DNA of 64,000 nucleotides, taken from Aminithiophilus ramosus (GTDB lineage: Bacteria; Synergistota; Synergistia; Synergistales; Aminithiophilaceae). Below the pieces are notes generated by a model. It saw nothing but the letters and a program-made list of their open reading frames with translations. It made no database searches and was not told where the DNA came from. The DNA lies in contig NZ_CP072943.1 of assembly GCF_018069705.1 (NCBI RefSeq), positions 434,001-498,000 of the forward strand. The letters are read 5' to 3'. Position 1 is the stretch's first letter; each line of letters begins with the position of its first letter. Shown here in pieces: positions 27,010 to 35,235 of this stretch. Made by a program: the position numbers and the translations under genes.

Positions 27010-27738
27010 TCAGGAGGCGTCGATGCCCAGGAGAGCCCTCTCCCGGTCGTCGAGCCCGAAGGCCTTGGCGAAAAGGCGGTCGACGACGCGGTCGGCCTCT
27101 TGAATCTGGCGGTCGACGACGCGATTGGCCCACTCGGGCTTTCCCGACTTGCGCTCCCGGCAGAGGTGGCTCAGACGGTAGATGGCCGAGATGATTTCGC
27201 CCTGAAGGCCCCGATCGCGGCGGTTCATGACGTTGAAGACGGGCAGCGGCAGGTCGAGGGCCTCTTCGGCCGAGAGGTGTTCCTCGGGGAGGACCTTTCT
27301 TGCCGTCGCGGCGGCGATGCGGCTGTTGAGGAAGCCCAGAAGCAGCGTGGGGTGAAAATCGCGTTCCCGGGGGAGGACGGTCAGGATTTCGGAGCTCGTG
27401 GCCTGAGTCTCGTCGGTGAAGGCGCAGGCGAGACGTCCTCCTAGGGGACGGGCGTTGAGAAGAAGTCTGGGACCGGAGAAACAGCGAAGGGGACGGAACT
27501 CGGTGAGCCTTTTGTCGTAGCGGATGAAGCCTAAAGGGCCGGGAACCATTTCATAGCGTCTGATAAAACCGGTGAAGGCCGCCAGACCGTTGAGTGACGG
27601 CCGCTCACGCAGAGGTTCGAAGGGCGTCAGCCCGTCCATGATCTCGGCCTGATCGCCCAGGAGAGGGCCTCGGCTGCGGAGTTTTTCCCCCAGCTCGTCC
27701 AGAGCCTCCTCCTCCGGAGATCGGGCGAGTTCAAACAT
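27010..27738 (-). CDS. orphan protein resembling TaqI-type C-terminal (specificity) domain
   Basis: About 242 residues. The central part FIRYDKRLTEFRPLRCFSGPRLLLNARPLGGRLACAFTD, followed by TLLLGFLNSRIAAATARKVLP and then LDLPLPVFNVMNRRD, follows the layout of the C-terminal DNA-recognition region of Eco57I/TaqI-type methylase-endonucleases (RKPKILVRRxG...ALLNSxLxxFYFR...IPxxPIP). No methyltransferase domain is present in or beside the gene. It could be a detached specificity domain or another DNA-binding protein. ATG 27738 is chosen; TTG 27771 is also open. Confidence in the gene is higher than in the function. Confidence 0.5.
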   Translation of the reverse strand: MFELARSPEEEALDELGEKLRSRGPLLGDQAEIMDGLTPFEPLRERPSLNGLAAFTGFIRRYEMVPGPLGFIRYDKRLTEFRPLRCFSGPRLLLNARPLGGRLACAFTDETQATSSEILTVLPRERDFHPTLLLGFLNSRIAAATARKVLPEEHLSAEEALDLPLPVFNVMNRRDRGLQGEIISAIYRLSHLCRERKSGKPEWANRVVDRQIQEADRVVDRLFAKAFGLDDRERALLGIDAS

Positions 27739-27816
27739 GTTCCCCGTCAAAAGGCTCGCCTGCCTTCCCAAATAAAGATTCCATTACCGACTTTTCTAAC
27801 TGTACCACAAAGAAGG

Positions 27817-27850
27817 GCCGACGAGGAGCGCTGCGGCGCCCCTCGTCGGC
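27817..27850. terminator. hairpin after Synergist-CTERM protein gene
   Basis: GCCGACGAGG (27817-27826) pairs with CCTCGTCGGC (27841-27850), with an inner GCGC/GCGC pair. Located 24 bases beyond the stop of the large minus-strand gene. Confidence 0.6.
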
Positions 27851-27873
27851 GAGCGTTTCCCCCGCCTTTCCGG

Positions 27874-30800
27874 TCAGGGCCGGGAGGCTGTCACGAGGCA
27901 TCGGCAGGCGAGGAAAAGCGGCGCCAGAAGCAGAACCGATCCGATGCGGCCCGGGCCAAAGGAGCAGCCGCCGTCGGAAGATTCGAGCGCGGCGGCGATC
28001 ACGTTGTCGGCGCTCTCCGTCTCGTCGAGCTTGTAGTGGATCAGGAGGGTCACCTGCCCCGCCTCTCCTCCGTCGCCGGAATACTCCACCTCGAGAGGCA
28101 CATGACGGCCGGGAAGAATGCCCTCGATGTACCTCTGGTCGAAGGGTACCCCCTCCGTGTCGGTCCCCTCGAAAAAGCTGACGAAGACGTCCGTCGCCGA
28201 CCGGTTCCCTCCGTTGGCGATGTCGGCTCCGATGCGCCAACGGTCCCTCCCTGCTCGGACGATCTCCAGACGCCCGTCCAGCTCGTGGAGCTCCACCTTC
28301 TTTTCCGCCTCCTCCGAACGTTCCGCCTGAAGCTGCGACGGGGTCTCGGCGACGAAAAGCTGGAACCAGCCGCGGTTGTTGTCGCCGGTCTCGCCCAGCC
28401 CGTGATGGGGCAGCTCCGTGACGGTCCCGTAGGGATCGACGGTGACGTGGATCCTGTAGGTCCCCGCTTCGAGGGCCGTCACGTCCCAGGCCATGTCGGC
28501 CCAGGCCCAGTTCCGGCCGTCGTTCCAGGCGGCGATGGCCGGGAGAGTCACCTCGCCGATGAGCTCCCGGGGATCCTCCTCGTGTCGGTCGGGATGGAAG
28601 CGGGCCTGTTCGAACCGGACGATGACGTCGCGAGCCGTCGTGTCCCTTCCGCCGGGAACGCTCATGGCGAAATTGTGGACGCGACAGCGCAGCGTGACGG
28701 GACGACTTTCGGAGAGGGCCATGCCCGCCGGGTTGCCGTCGCCGTCGTAGACGAAAAGGCCGCGGATCCGTCGGGCGTTGGGATTGCTCGTGTCGCTTTC
28801 GTCCCAGACCCAGCCGTCCGTGCCCGAGGCGACCCACAGGTTCGGGAGGTTGAGGGCGGGATCGGGCCATCGGCCGTAGCGGTCGTACCACCACTGCCGG
28901 TTGCCCTCGGGAATGTCGGCCGTGTAGCTGACCTTCATGGCCTTCGCAGGCGTGAGGTAGACGAAGGGCGAGACGAAATAGGCGTTGCTGTTGTTCACCT
29001 GGGGAAAGGAGGCGGGAGCGAGCATGGAAAAGCCCGTCTCGGTGCCGAAAGAGCTCGACTCCGACGACGCGCTCATCCCCGCGTCGTCCCAGGCCGCCCG
29101 GCCTTCGACCTTCACCCCTCCCTTGTAGCCGAAATAGGAGTATTTGCCCTGAAGCGACGACGCCACCTCTTTCCTGTACGTCACCGTCTCGGTGTGGGTC
29201 CTCTCGCGGCGGATCTTGTCGTTCCAGCTGACCGTCCACTGCGTGGCGTTGGGGCCGACGAGGAAATCCTGCCCCTCGCCGATGCGCTCTTCGGCGGCGT
29301 AATCTTCCAGCTGGGAGGCCTCGCGCGGGTAGGACAGAAGGTTCCCGTTGCACCAGGGAGGCTGGAACCAGGGGAGGCCGGCCCCGGCGAAATTGACGAT
29401 CCTGGACGGGGCGGGAATCATGGCCGAGATCCAGACCTGCTCGCCGTTGACCTGCCCTTTCTGCCCCAGCAGAGGGTAACGCCAGATGTCGAGGGTGCGC
29501 AGGCGGTAGGCCACGTAATCGTCCCTGTTCGTCGAGGCGGCGACGCGGTCCGACGTGGAGCGGTACGAGGCGCCGTAGCTCTCGTCCTTCGTCGCCCAGC
29601 TCTTCTGGATCTTCCCCTCGACCTGAAGGGAGACGTCGAATCCCGTCGGCCCCTTGAGCTTGTACCCCTGGGAGACGGTGGCCCCGGCGCTCAGGGCCGT
29701 CGAAACCTGCGTCGACTGCGAGGCCGTCAGTCCCTTTTCCGACGACTGGCCCGAGTAGAAATCGGTGCGGAAGGCGGCCAGACGGCTCAGGTTGAGCGCC
29801 CCGTAGGTCGAGGGTCCCGTCGTGAGGGTGTAGTCGAGATGCTTGGGAGGTTCCTGCATCACCACGACGGGCGTGACGTGATCCTCGACGACGATATGGA
29901 CCGGCTCGCCCAGGACCAGCCCCGAGCGGGTGAAGTCGCCGACGAGAAGCGCCGCTGCGCCGCCCCCGGCGATTTCGGTCCCTCTGCCGTCCTGCAGAAG
30001 CCCCTTGTCCCTGTCCCAGAAAAAGGTCCGGATCACCTGGTTGCCCCCCTCGACCCAGGAGGCGGCCAGATGAGCCCCGTTGTCGTCGATCGCCCCGGGC
30101 CGGATCTCGCCGGTCAGATTGCCCGTGGCGAGGTCGATCTGCCCGATCCCTCCGTCGCGGAGCTTCATCGTTGTCACGGAGGTGCCTTTCTCTCTGTACG
30201 ATGCCGAGGCGAGACGGAGAGCCCCCTCGAAGTCGGTGTAGAGCAGGAAAAGCTCTTCTTTTCCGTCGCCGTCGATGTCGGCCGTCAGGCACCGGTGGGC
30301 GACGTCCGCGTTGGACTCGAAGATGCTTCCCGTGCCGTAAAGAGGCTTTTCCCCGGCGTCCATCCTGGAGAAGGTCCCGTTCACGATCCGGTAGAGTCCC
30401 CAGCGGAGACCGTAGAGGCCGTCGCCGTCGTCGTGGCTGTAGGCGGACCAGAAAATCTCGTCCTGCCCGTCGCCGTCGACGTCGCCCATGGCCACGTCGA
30501 GGACCTGGGCCTTGCTGTCGGTGAAGACGTTTCGGCCTCCGGCGAGGGGGAGGGCCACCGTTCCCGTCACCCGGACGGGACGGCTCCAGGCGCCGGATTC
30601 GGTCTCTTCGGGCTCCACCTTCAGGAGGGCCAGGCGCAGGTGGCCGCTGACGAAGTCTCCGCTGACGTAAAAGAGGACGATCTCCTTCGTCCCGTCGCCG
30701 TCGACGTCGCCCTGGGCCGCCCGCAGCCCCGTGAGGATATCGGCCCGATAGAGGACGTCGTCGCCGAGGGTCCCGACGGGAGGCGAGGTCCTCTCTTTCT

Positions 30801-31410
30801 CCGACGCCACGTTGCGCACGGCCAGAACCGAAATGGGACCGGTGTAGTCGGCCTTGGGAGGGACGGCGAGGACGATGGCGTCGTCCGATCCGTCCCTGTC
30901 CCAGTCGTTCGTCAGGACGACGCGGCCGTCGACGGCGTCGACGACGTCGGGAAAGGAGAATTCCAGGTCTTCGGCGCCGCCCAGAAGCGACGAGGCCTCC
31001 CTGTCGACGGGGCGGACCCGGATGACGACTTTCCCGTCGAAGCCGCCGCTGCGCTCCTCGAGCCGCGAAAGGCTTTCGATCAGGTAGGGAGCGTTTTCCT
31101 CGTCCCGTGCCGCGGCGATGCCGTATTTCAGGGGGAGATCGCCGCCGTAGAGCCGGGCCGTTCCCTCAGCCTGCAGAGGCCTGTCGTCCGAAAGGACCTC
31201 GTCGGGGGCGATGAGAGAGAAGCGAAGGGCCGGCCCGGAACCGGCCTCCTCGGCCAGGGCCAGAATGGAGTCGTGGCGCAGAAGCGTCGTCGTCCCCTCG
31301 TAGGGATCGTTCGCCCCCGGACGGCCGACGGCGGCCCGGGCCGGGCCGAGGGCGAGCAAAAGTCCGAGGCATGCCAGAAAAAGTCCGATAGGGCACGGAC
31401 GTCTCTCCAT
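27874..31410 (-). CDS. large secreted FG-GAP/VCBS-type protein with Synergist-CTERM sorting signal
   Basis: A 1178-residue exported protein. A signal peptide ends near residue 27. Four calcium-binding beta-propeller-like loops are visible: DWDRDGSDDA (169-178), DVDGDGTKE (235-243), DVDGDGQDE (310-318) and DIDGDGKEE (378-386), as in FG-GAP/VCBS propellers. The middle (about 500-900) is Tyr/Ser/Trp-rich with no recognised fold; a CARDB-like or adhesin-like beta-domain may follow near 900-1140. The tail GGCSFG, a hydrophobic stretch (SVLLLAPLFLA) and CRCLVTASRP matches the Synergist-CTERM pattern (GGC, hydrophobic helix, basic end). Likely surface displayed; ligand unknown. ATG 31410. Confidence 0.8.
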   Translation of the reverse strand: MERRPCPIGLFLACLGLLLALGPARAAVGRPGANDPYEGTTTLLRHDSILALAEEAGSGPALRFSLIAPDEVLSDDRPLQAEGTARLYGGDLPLKYGIAAARDEENAPYLIESLSRLEERSGGFDGKVVIRVRPVDREASSLLGGAEDLEFSFPDVVDAVDGRVVLTNDWDRDGSDDAIVLAVPPKADYTGPISVLAVRNVASEKERTSPPVGTLGDDVLYRADILTGLRAAQGDVDGDGTKEIVLFYVSGDFVSGHLRLALLKVEPEETESGAWSRPVRVTGTVALPLAGGRNVFTDSKAQVLDVAMGDVDGDGQDEIFWSAYSHDDGDGLYGLRWGLYRIVNGTFSRMDAGEKPLYGTGSIFESNADVAHRCLTADIDGDGKEELFLLYTDFEGALRLASASYREKGTSVTTMKLRDGGIGQIDLATGNLTGEIRPGAIDDNGAHLAASWVEGGNQVIRTFFWDRDKGLLQDGRGTEIAGGGAAALLVGDFTRSGLVLGEPVHIVVEDHVTPVVVMQEPPKHLDYTLTTGPSTYGALNLSRLAAFRTDFYSGQSSEKGLTASQSTQVSTALSAGATVSQGYKLKGPTGFDVSLQVEGKIQKSWATKDESYGASYRSTSDRVAASTNRDDYVAYRLRTLDIWRYPLLGQKGQVNGEQVWISAMIPAPSRIVNFAGAGLPWFQPPWCNGNLLSYPREASQLEDYAAEERIGEGQDFLVGPNATQWTVSWNDKIRRERTHTETVTYRKEVASSLQGKYSYFGYKGGVKVEGRAAWDDAGMSASSESSSFGTETGFSMLAPASFPQVNNSNAYFVSPFVYLTPAKAMKVSYTADIPEGNRQWWYDRYGRWPDPALNLPNLWVASGTDGWVWDESDTSNPNARRIRGLFVYDGDGNPAGMALSESRPVTLRCRVHNFAMSVPGGRDTTARDVIVRFEQARFHPDRHEEDPRELIGEVTLPAIAAWNDGRNWAWADMAWDVTALEAGTYRIHVTVDPYGTVTELPHHGLGETGDNNRGWFQLFVAETPSQLQAERSEEAEKKVELHELDGRLEIVRAGRDRWRIGADIANGGNRSATDVFVSFFEGTDTEGVPFDQRYIEGILPGRHVPLEVEYSGDGGEAGQVTLLIHYKLDETESADNVIAAALESSDGGCSFGPGRIGSVLLLAPLFLACRCLVTASRP

Positions 31411-31517
31411 CGGTCGTGATTCCTCCCGTCTTTTCCGTTGTCCCTGCCTTTTCCGGGCCCCGGTGGTTTCTGTCGTTCCGCCTTCCCTTCCTTCGCGTCG
31501 CGAAGTCCCCTGAACCG

Positions 31518-31547
31518 ATGTTATTTTCTCCGCCCGACGCGGGTCAA
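31518..31547 (-). promoter_or_regulatory. promoter of Synergist-CTERM protein gene
   Basis: On the minus strand, TTGACC (31542-31547), an 18-base spacer and TAACAT (31518-31523), about 108 bases before the ATG. Confidence 0.45.
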
Positions 31548-31614
31548 GTATATCTCATCGCTTCGGGCTTCCATGAGTCGAGGACGTGACCCTGTTTGGG
31601 GGAACATCACCACC

Positions 31615-31711
31615 ATTTCAACTCACGCGCCCGTGAGGGCGCGACAGCCGTCACGAGCAGGGACGGCTGGCGCTCAGATATTTCAACTCACGCGCCCGTG
31701 AGGGCGCGACA
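31615..31711 (-). CRISPR. two-repeat CRISPR remnant, type I-C-like repeat
   Basis: Two identical 32-base repeats, 31615-31646 and 31680-31711, flank one 33-base spacer (31647-31679). Read on the minus strand, each starts TGTCGCGCCCTCACGGGCGC and ends GTGAGTTGAAAT: a stem CGCGCCC/GGGCGCG and the GTTGAAA(T/C) end typical of type I-C arrays. The leader side would therefore lie at higher coordinates, exactly where an IS element begins three bases later (TSD 31715-31718). No cas gene is present in the window. The outer flank 31411-31614 holds only the promoter of the neighbouring gene. Confidence 0.85.
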
Positions 31712-31718
31712 AATCTAA

Positions 31719-32962
31719 GGAACCTCTGAAAAAAGCGCCTTTCATGAAGTCGCATCAGCGATGATGTAATTGGTAGAATAGAGCTGTAGCGCCGATGTCC
31801 TCATCCCCTTTTCAAGGAGTGCGAGACGAAATGGAGCGACAGAAAACCCTTGCCGACGCCCAGACCTTCGAGAGATACAGGAAGCCTACCCGGCGGGAGA
31901 AGTTCCTCTCCGAAATGGAGGCTGTGGTCCCCTGGAAGGATCTCTGCGCGCTCATCGCTCCCTTCTATCCCAAGGCCGAACGAGGTCGTCCACCGGTTGG
32001 ATTGGAGCGGATGCTCCGAATCCACTTTCTCCAGTGCTGGTTCAACCTCAGCGACCCGGCAGCGGAAGAAGCCCTCTACGACATGGAATCGATGAGGCGC
32101 TTCGTCGGCATCGACCTCGGGAACGAGCCTGTCCCCGACGAGACGACCATCTGCAAGTTTCGCCACCTTCTCGAAGCGCACGACCTGGGGAAACGGATCT
32201 TCCGTGAGGTCGATGCTCACCTGCAATCGAAAGGACTGCGTCTTGCCGAGGGAACCATCATGGACGCCACCATCATCGCCGCGCCCTCGTCGACGAAGAA
32301 CAAGGAGAAGAAGCGAGACCCCGACATGCATCAGGTAAAGAAAGGGAACCAGTACTACTTCGGCATGAAGGTCCACATCGGGGTGGACAAAGACAGCAAG
32401 CTGGTCCACAGCCTCGCGACCACGGCGGCGAATGTCCACGACTCCCGGATGGTCGGAGACCTTCTCCACGGAGCGGAAAAGGGAGTCTGGGGCGATTCGG
32501 CCTACATAGGCAAGACGGAGACGATCCAGGAAAAGGCACCCGATGCCGTCGACAACACCAACAAAAGAGGGTCACGGAACAGGAAACTGACCGACGAAGA
32601 ACAGTCTCACAATCGTATGCTGTCCAAAACGAGGGCAAAGGTGGAGCATGTCTTTTGAAGAGCGAAGCGGGTCTTCGGATTCACCAAGGTGCGTTACAAG
32701 GGGCTCAAGAAGAACACAAGCCATGTCCACGTGATTTTTGCCCTGTCCAACCTGTACATGGTGAGAAGGCTTTTATTGGAGATGGATAGGGCGTAGTGTC
32801 TTCAAAAGCCGGCAAAACAGCAACCATAAGGCAAAAAAGAGCCGGGAATAGCTCCACATAGGCAACTTGCCTGACGCGACAGGCTGAAATGGCACACAGC
32901 GCACGAATTCAGCCACCAAGAGGTACTGTTGGAGCTCGCCGGATCTTTTTTTCAGAGGTTCC
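31719..32962 (+). mobile_element. IS5-family element, copy 1 (complete)
   Basis: A 1244-bp insertion sequence. The ends are inverted repeats GGAACCTCTGAAAAAA (16 bases identical), and the element is flanked on both sides by CTAA (31715-31718 and 32963-32966), the target duplication expected for IS5 relatives. A second, equally long copy follows directly, sharing the right CTAA. Confidence 0.92.
31831..32658 (+). CDS. IS5-family transposase, copy 1, ending at an internal UGA
   Basis: DDE transposase. From ATG 31831 (AAGGAG 11 bases upstream; ATG 31795 is also open) 275 residues run to UGA 32656-32658. Landmarks: RGRPPVGLERMLRIHFLQCWFNLSD, the first catalytic Asp in GTIMDATIIAAPSSTKNK, the second in VWGDSAYIGK, and the catalytic Glu in TRAKVEHVF. 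The family continues after VEHVF with the Lys of the R(3)E(6)K signature; here that Lys and 45 more codons (RAKRVFGFTKVRYKGLKKN onward, to TAG 32794-32796) follow in the same frame after UGA. Activity would need read-through or complementation. The same UGA occurs in all three copies in this window. Confidence 0.85.
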   Translation: MERQKTLADAQTFERYRKPTRREKFLSEMEAVVPWKDLCALIAPFYPKAERGRPPVGLERMLRIHFLQCWFNLSDPAAEEALYDMESMRRFVGIDLGNEPVPDETTICKFRHLLEAHDLGKRIFREVDAHLQSKGLRLAEGTIMDATIIAAPSSTKNKEKKRDPDMHQVKKGNQYYFGMKVHIGVDKDSKLVHSLATTAANVHDSRMVGDLLHGAEKGVWGDSAYIGKTETIQEKAPDAVDNTNKRGSRNRKLTDEEQSHNRMLSKTRAKVEHVF

Positions 32963-32966
32963 CTAA

Positions 32967-34210
32967 GGAACCTCTGAAAAAAGCGCCTTTCATGAAGTCG
33001 CATCAGCGATGATGTAATTGGTAGAATAGAGCTGTAGCGCCGATGTCCTCATCCCCTTTTCAAGGAGTGCGAGACGAAATGGAGCGACAGAAAACCCTTG
33101 CCGACGCCCAGACCTTCGAGAGATACAGGAAGCCTACCCGGCGGGAGAAGTTCCTCTGTCGAAATGGAGGCTGTGGTCCCCTGGAAGGATCTCTGCGCGC
33201 TCATCGCTCCCTTCTATCCCAAGGCCGAACGAGGTCGTCCACCGGTTGGATTGGAGCGGATGCTCCGAATCCACTTTCTCCAGTGCTGGTTCAACCTCAG
33301 CGACCCGGCAGCGGAAGAAGCCCTCTACGACATGGAATCGATGAGGCGCTTCGTCGGCATCGACGTCGGGAACGAGCCTGTCCCCGACGAGACGACCATC
33401 TGCAAGTTTCGCCACCTTCTCGAAGCGCACGACCTGGGGAAACGGATCTTCCGTGAGGTCTGCTCACCTGCAATCGAAAGGACTGCGCCTTGCCGAGGGA
33501 ACCATCATGGACGCCACCATCATCGCCGCGCCCTCGTCGACGAAGAACAAGGAGAAGAAGCGAGACCCCGACATGCATCAGGTAAAGAAAGGGAACCAGT
33601 ACCACTTCGGCATGAAAGTCCGCATCGGGGTGGCCAAAGACGGCAAGCCGGTCCACAGCCTCGCGACCACGGCGGCGAATGTCCACGACTCCCCGATGGT
33701 CGGAGACCTTCTCCACGGAGCGAAAAAAGGGAGTCCGGGGCGATTCGGCCTACATAGGCAAGACGGAGACGATCCGGGAAAAGGCACCCGATGCCGTCGA
33801 CAAGGCCGACAAAAGAGGGTCACGGAACAGGAAGCTGACCGACGAAGAACGGTCTCACAATCGTATGCTGTCCAAAACGAGGGCCAAGGTGGAGCATGTC
33901 TTTTGAAGAGCGAAGCGGGTCTTCGGATTCACCAAGGTGCGTTACAAGGGGCTCAAGAAGAACACGAGCCATGTCCACGTGATCTTTGCCCTGTCCAACC
34001 TGTACATGGTGAGAAGGCTTTTATTGGAGATGGATAGGGCGTAGTGTCTTCAAAAGCCGGCAGAACGGCAACCATAAGGCAAAAAAGAGCCGGGGATAGC
34101 TCCACATTGGCAACTTGCCTGACACGACAGGCTGAAATGGCACACAGCGCACGAATTCAGCCACCAAGAGGTACTGTTGGAGCTTGCCGGATCTTTTTTT
34201 CAGAGGTTCC
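32967..34210 (+). mobile_element. IS5-family element, copy 2 (complete ends, broken gene)
   Basis: A second 1244-bp copy in direct tandem with copy 1, sharing CTAA at 32963-32966. Its right end (GGTTCC at 34205-34210) is followed by CGAG, not CTAA, so the right flank was changed by deletion or recombination after insertion. Confidence 0.9.
33079..34044 (+). pseudogene. IS5-family transposase, copy 2, frameshifted
   Basis: Closely similar to copy 1 but with +1 near 33158 (CTCTGTCG for CTCTCCG), a 2-base loss near 33461 (GTCTGC for GTCGATGC) and +1 in an A-run near 33727. The internal UGA after VEHVF is also present (33904-33906 region). Not translatable as one product. Confidence 0.9.
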
Positions 34211-34678
34211 CGAGAATAATCACCTCGACGTGCTTGGCCTCGCAGATGGCAAACACCAGCTCCGCACCGAAGCGCAAGAGTCGATCCTTGCGGGTGAGGA
34301 CCAGCCGCCCAATGTGCCCTTCAATTACCTCGTCGAGCAGACGCTTGAGTCCCTTCTTGTGATAGTTCATCCCCGAACCCAGGTCGGCGATGATCTCGAA
34401 GGTCCAGCCTTGGCGAGCTAGAGTTCGAGCACCTGTTTCTGGCGTTCCAGGTCGGCTTTCCGGTCATGGCTGGAGACGCGGGCGTAGGCGATGGTGCGCC
34501 GGGTCCCATCGGCCTCAACGCGAAACAGATCCGGGCGCAGCTTGGCCAGATCATAACGACGATGCCCGCCCACCGTGTGTTCAGCGGCCAACTTGCCAGA
34601 CGCCTCCCAACGCCGCAGCGTCGTGATCGACACACCCAGCACTTTGGCCGCTTCGCCTATCCCAACTAATCTATCCAT
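34211..34678 (-). pseudogene. IS607-family serine recombinase (TnpA), frameshifted and truncated
   Basis: The minus strand from ATG 34678 encodes a MerR-like helix-turn-helix (IGEAAKVLGVSITTLRRWEASGKL) and the start of a serine recombinase domain (TIAYARVSSHDRKADLERQ). It stops at LEL, and the match resumes in another frame with ARQGWTFEIIADLGSGMNYHKKGLKRLL, RLVLTRKDRLLRFGAELVFAICE, up to the border of IS5 copy 2. A loss of about four bases near 34420 explains the shift. The 3' end and any tnpB/IscB partner are missing. Base composition is less GC-rich than the surroundings. Confidence 0.88.
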
Positions 34679-34745
34679 AAAGAAACAAAAATAAAGCAGT
34701 TATAGAGATATTGCAAGCGAACTGTTCAAACCCTTCCGTCGCCGT

Positions 34746-35177
34746 ATGGCACGCCTCGCCTCCCTTCACGACATCGGCCTCATCGCCGTCGATGGGGTGA
34801 TCCTCTCCAAAGAGGGGCCTCTCGATGCCGACCCGTGGCGTGCCGTTCAGGTCCACCCCGAGGCGGGCTCCCGCATCGCCTCCGCCATCCTTCACCTGGC
34901 CGACCTGGCCGAGGTCATCCTCCACCACCACCAGCGCTGGGACGGCCAGGGCTACCCTCTCCGGAAAAACCCGCTGGCCGGAGAGGCCATCCCCCTCGAA
35001 AGCCGCCTCATGAGCCTCCTCGACGCCTACGAATCGATGACCCATCGGACCTACAGGGCACCCCTCACCCACCAGGAGGCGATCGACGAGATCGCACGCT
35101 GTTCGGGAAGCCAGTTCGACCCCCAATGGGCCCGGGCCTTCGTGGTCTTCCTCAAGACCCAAAAGGGCGAGGCCTAG
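34746..35177 (+). pseudogene. HD-GYP domain, C-terminal fragment
   Basis: 143 residues of a cyclic-di-GMP phosphodiesterase HD-GYP domain, starting inside the domain at ASLHDIGLIAVDGVIL and continuing with VHPEAGSRIASAILHL, ILHHHQRWDGQGYPL, EAIPLESRLMSLLDAYESMTHRTYR and GSQFDPQWARAF. The HDIGK lysine is replaced by Leu. The first helices of the domain and any sensor are missing, and the region upstream (34679-34745) is IS607 flank, so this is probably a truncated gene rather than a free-standing enzyme. Confidence 0.82.
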
Positions 35178-35229
35178 CCAGATGTAAAGAGGGGAGGCCC
35201 CTGGGGGCCTCCCCTCTTTACATCTGGCT
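35176..35229. terminator. 26-bp perfect hairpin between HD-GYP fragment and MCP 3
   Basis: 35176-35201 pairs perfectly with 35204-35229 around a 2-base loop. Convergent gene ends. Confidence 0.72.
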
Positions 35230-35235
35230 CCTGCC

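Noticed and set aside
27731..30292. 853-codon open frame on the minus strand
   Set aside because: It overlaps the Synergist-CTERM gene on the same strand in another frame, is Arg/Gly/Pro-rich and has no recognisable domain. It is a shadow produced by GC-rich third positions.
28036..31419. 1127-codon open frame on the plus strand
   Set aside because: Antisense shadow of the Synergist-CTERM gene; composition is that of reversed GC-rich codons and there is no family similarity.
32773..33003. minus-strand ORF in the right end of IS5 copy 1
   Set aside because: It spans the junction of two IS copies and overlaps the transposase tail; it is not conserved as a gene.
34211..34678. active IS607 element
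   Set aside because: The recombinase gene has a frameshift near 34420, its 3' end is cut by IS5 copy 2, and no tnpB is present.
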